NCBI RefSeq assembly: GCF_001426525.1
Contig: NZ_LMEW01000012.1
Location: forward strand, 146,332 to 210,331
Source of the DNA: Massilia sp. Root133
GTDB taxonomy: Bacteria; Pseudomonadota; Gammaproteobacteria; Burkholderiales; Burkholderiaceae_D
Direction of reading: 5' to 3'
DNA: 64,000 nt
Position 1 is the first letter of the stretch. Each line of letters opens with the position of its first letter. Under the pieces are notes generated by a model. The model was given only the letters and a program-made list of their open reading frames with translations. It made no database searches and had not been told where the DNA came from. A program made the position numbers and the translations under genes. Shown in pieces: positions 63,586-64,000 of this stretch.

Positions 63586-64000
63586 ACGCGTGGATCCATC
63601 AGCGTGGCCTGACGCTGGTCGAACTGATGGTGGCGCTGACGATCGGCCTCGGCATCGTGCTGATGGCCGGACGCCTGCTCGTGCTCGCGAACGGCGCATA
63701 CGCGGCCCAGGCCGAGTCGGGCGGCGTGGAGGACGGCGGACGCTTCGCCATCGACCTCATCGGCCGCGCCATACGCCAGGCCGGCGCCGCCGATCCCGAC
63801 ATGCTGGCCGACCCCGCCGCGGACAATGCCCCGGCACGCCTCGCGGGACTGGATGCACGCACCTTGTCCCGTGCCGCGGCCGCCATCGACGATCCGCTGC
63901 CGGCCGCCATCAACGGCAGCGACGTGCTGGCCGTCCGCTTTCCCGGCGACGCCAGCGCCGTCGATTGCGCCGGCTTCCCGGTCGCGGCGGGCGAGGAGGG
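63582..64000 (+). CDS. pilW: Type IV minor pilin PilW-like (partial, 3' end outside window)
   Basis: The first 139 residues are visible. The prepilin motif QRG|LTLVELMVALTIGLGIVL predicts cleavage after G9, with the conserved Glu at position +5 (E14). The following AAQAESGGVEDGGRFAIDLIGRAIRQAG resembles the start of PilW proteins. The ATG overlaps the pilV stop by four bases, so pilV and pilW are translationally coupled. The rest of the cluster (pilX, pilY1, pilE and others) would be expected to the right. Confidence 0.85.
   Translation, partial: MNAWIHQRGLTLVELMVALTIGLGIVLMAGRLLVLANGAYAAQAESGGVEDGGRFAIDLIGRAIRQAGAADPDMLADPAADNAPARLAGLDARTLSRAAAAIDDPLPAAINGSDVLAVRFPGDASAVDCAGFPVAAGEE

Overview
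The window is high-GC DNA with densely packed, conserved housekeeping genes. Gene content and order point to a betaproteobacterium of the family Oxalobacteraceae, most like the Massilia/Telluria/Duganella group. The clues are: ybgC-tolQRAB-pal-cpoB; glyA-nrdR followed by minor pilins; a Ste24-like protease, pterin dehydratase and rsgA run divergent from orn; a standalone murB; and short REP-like palindromes behind many genes. This is inference from gene content; no 16S or marker search was possible. The region looks chromosomal. I see no prophage, insertion sequence, integron or CRISPR array.

Layout. 1-2349: a partial nitronate monooxygenase, a YajQ-family protein and murB. 2353-10720: a complete seven-gene wsp surface-sensing operon (wspABCDEFR, minus strand). 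It runs from a CHASE3 methyl-accepting receptor through two CheW adaptors, a CheR-TPR methyltransferase, a hybrid CheA and a CheB methylesterase to a GGDEF output regulator that makes cyclic di-GMP. 11214-13738: a Fur-box-preceded Fiu-like catecholate siderophore receptor. 13869-18748: argG, argF, rsgA, a pterin carbinolamine dehydratase and a Ste24-like M48 protease, all minus strand. 18899-22140: orn and a PAS-GAF-PAS hybrid histidine kinase whose last codons, together with a REP-like palindrome, are tandemly duplicated.

22204-28543: a secreted metallo-beta-lactamase-fold hydrolase; a MarR regulator coupled to a ClC-CBS channel or transporter and divergent from an HPP-CBS membrane protein; a SEC-C protein; and an SrkA-like kinase. 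28580-35702: an 842-residue protein that is almost entirely coiled coil, an orphan flavin-dependent halogenase behind a perfect inverted repeat, a TerD/DUF475 pair and a YuiD-like PAP2 relative. 35838-40482: an RND efflux pair (lipoprotein adaptor and HAE-1 pump) with a sigma-70 promoter and three phased direct repeats upstream. 40592-44608: a Gly/Thr-repeat lipoprotein, NAD(P)H-hydrate dehydratase, a histidine phosphatase and a TcyP-like cystine symporter.

44771-54432: a thioester alpha-2-macroglobulin with penicillin-binding protein 1C, a 5'-nucleotidase, a lytic-transglycosylase-like protein and tRNA-Lys. 54479-59831: the whole Tol-Pal envelope system. 60037-64000: ydfG, then a ZTP riboswitch ahead of glyA, nrdR, and the start of a type IV minor-pilin cluster (pilV, then partial pilW).

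The main themes are envelope maintenance (Tol-Pal, PBP1C/macroglobulin, RND, MurB), surface sensing with cyclic di-GMP (Wsp, with a YajQ protein and minor pilins nearby), and arginine and one-carbon metabolism. The least explained elements are the giant coiled-coil protein, the Gly/Thr-repeat lipoprotein, the cysteine-rich short ORF upstream of wspA, the phased repeats ahead of the RND operon, and the tandemly duplicated end of the hybrid kinase gene.
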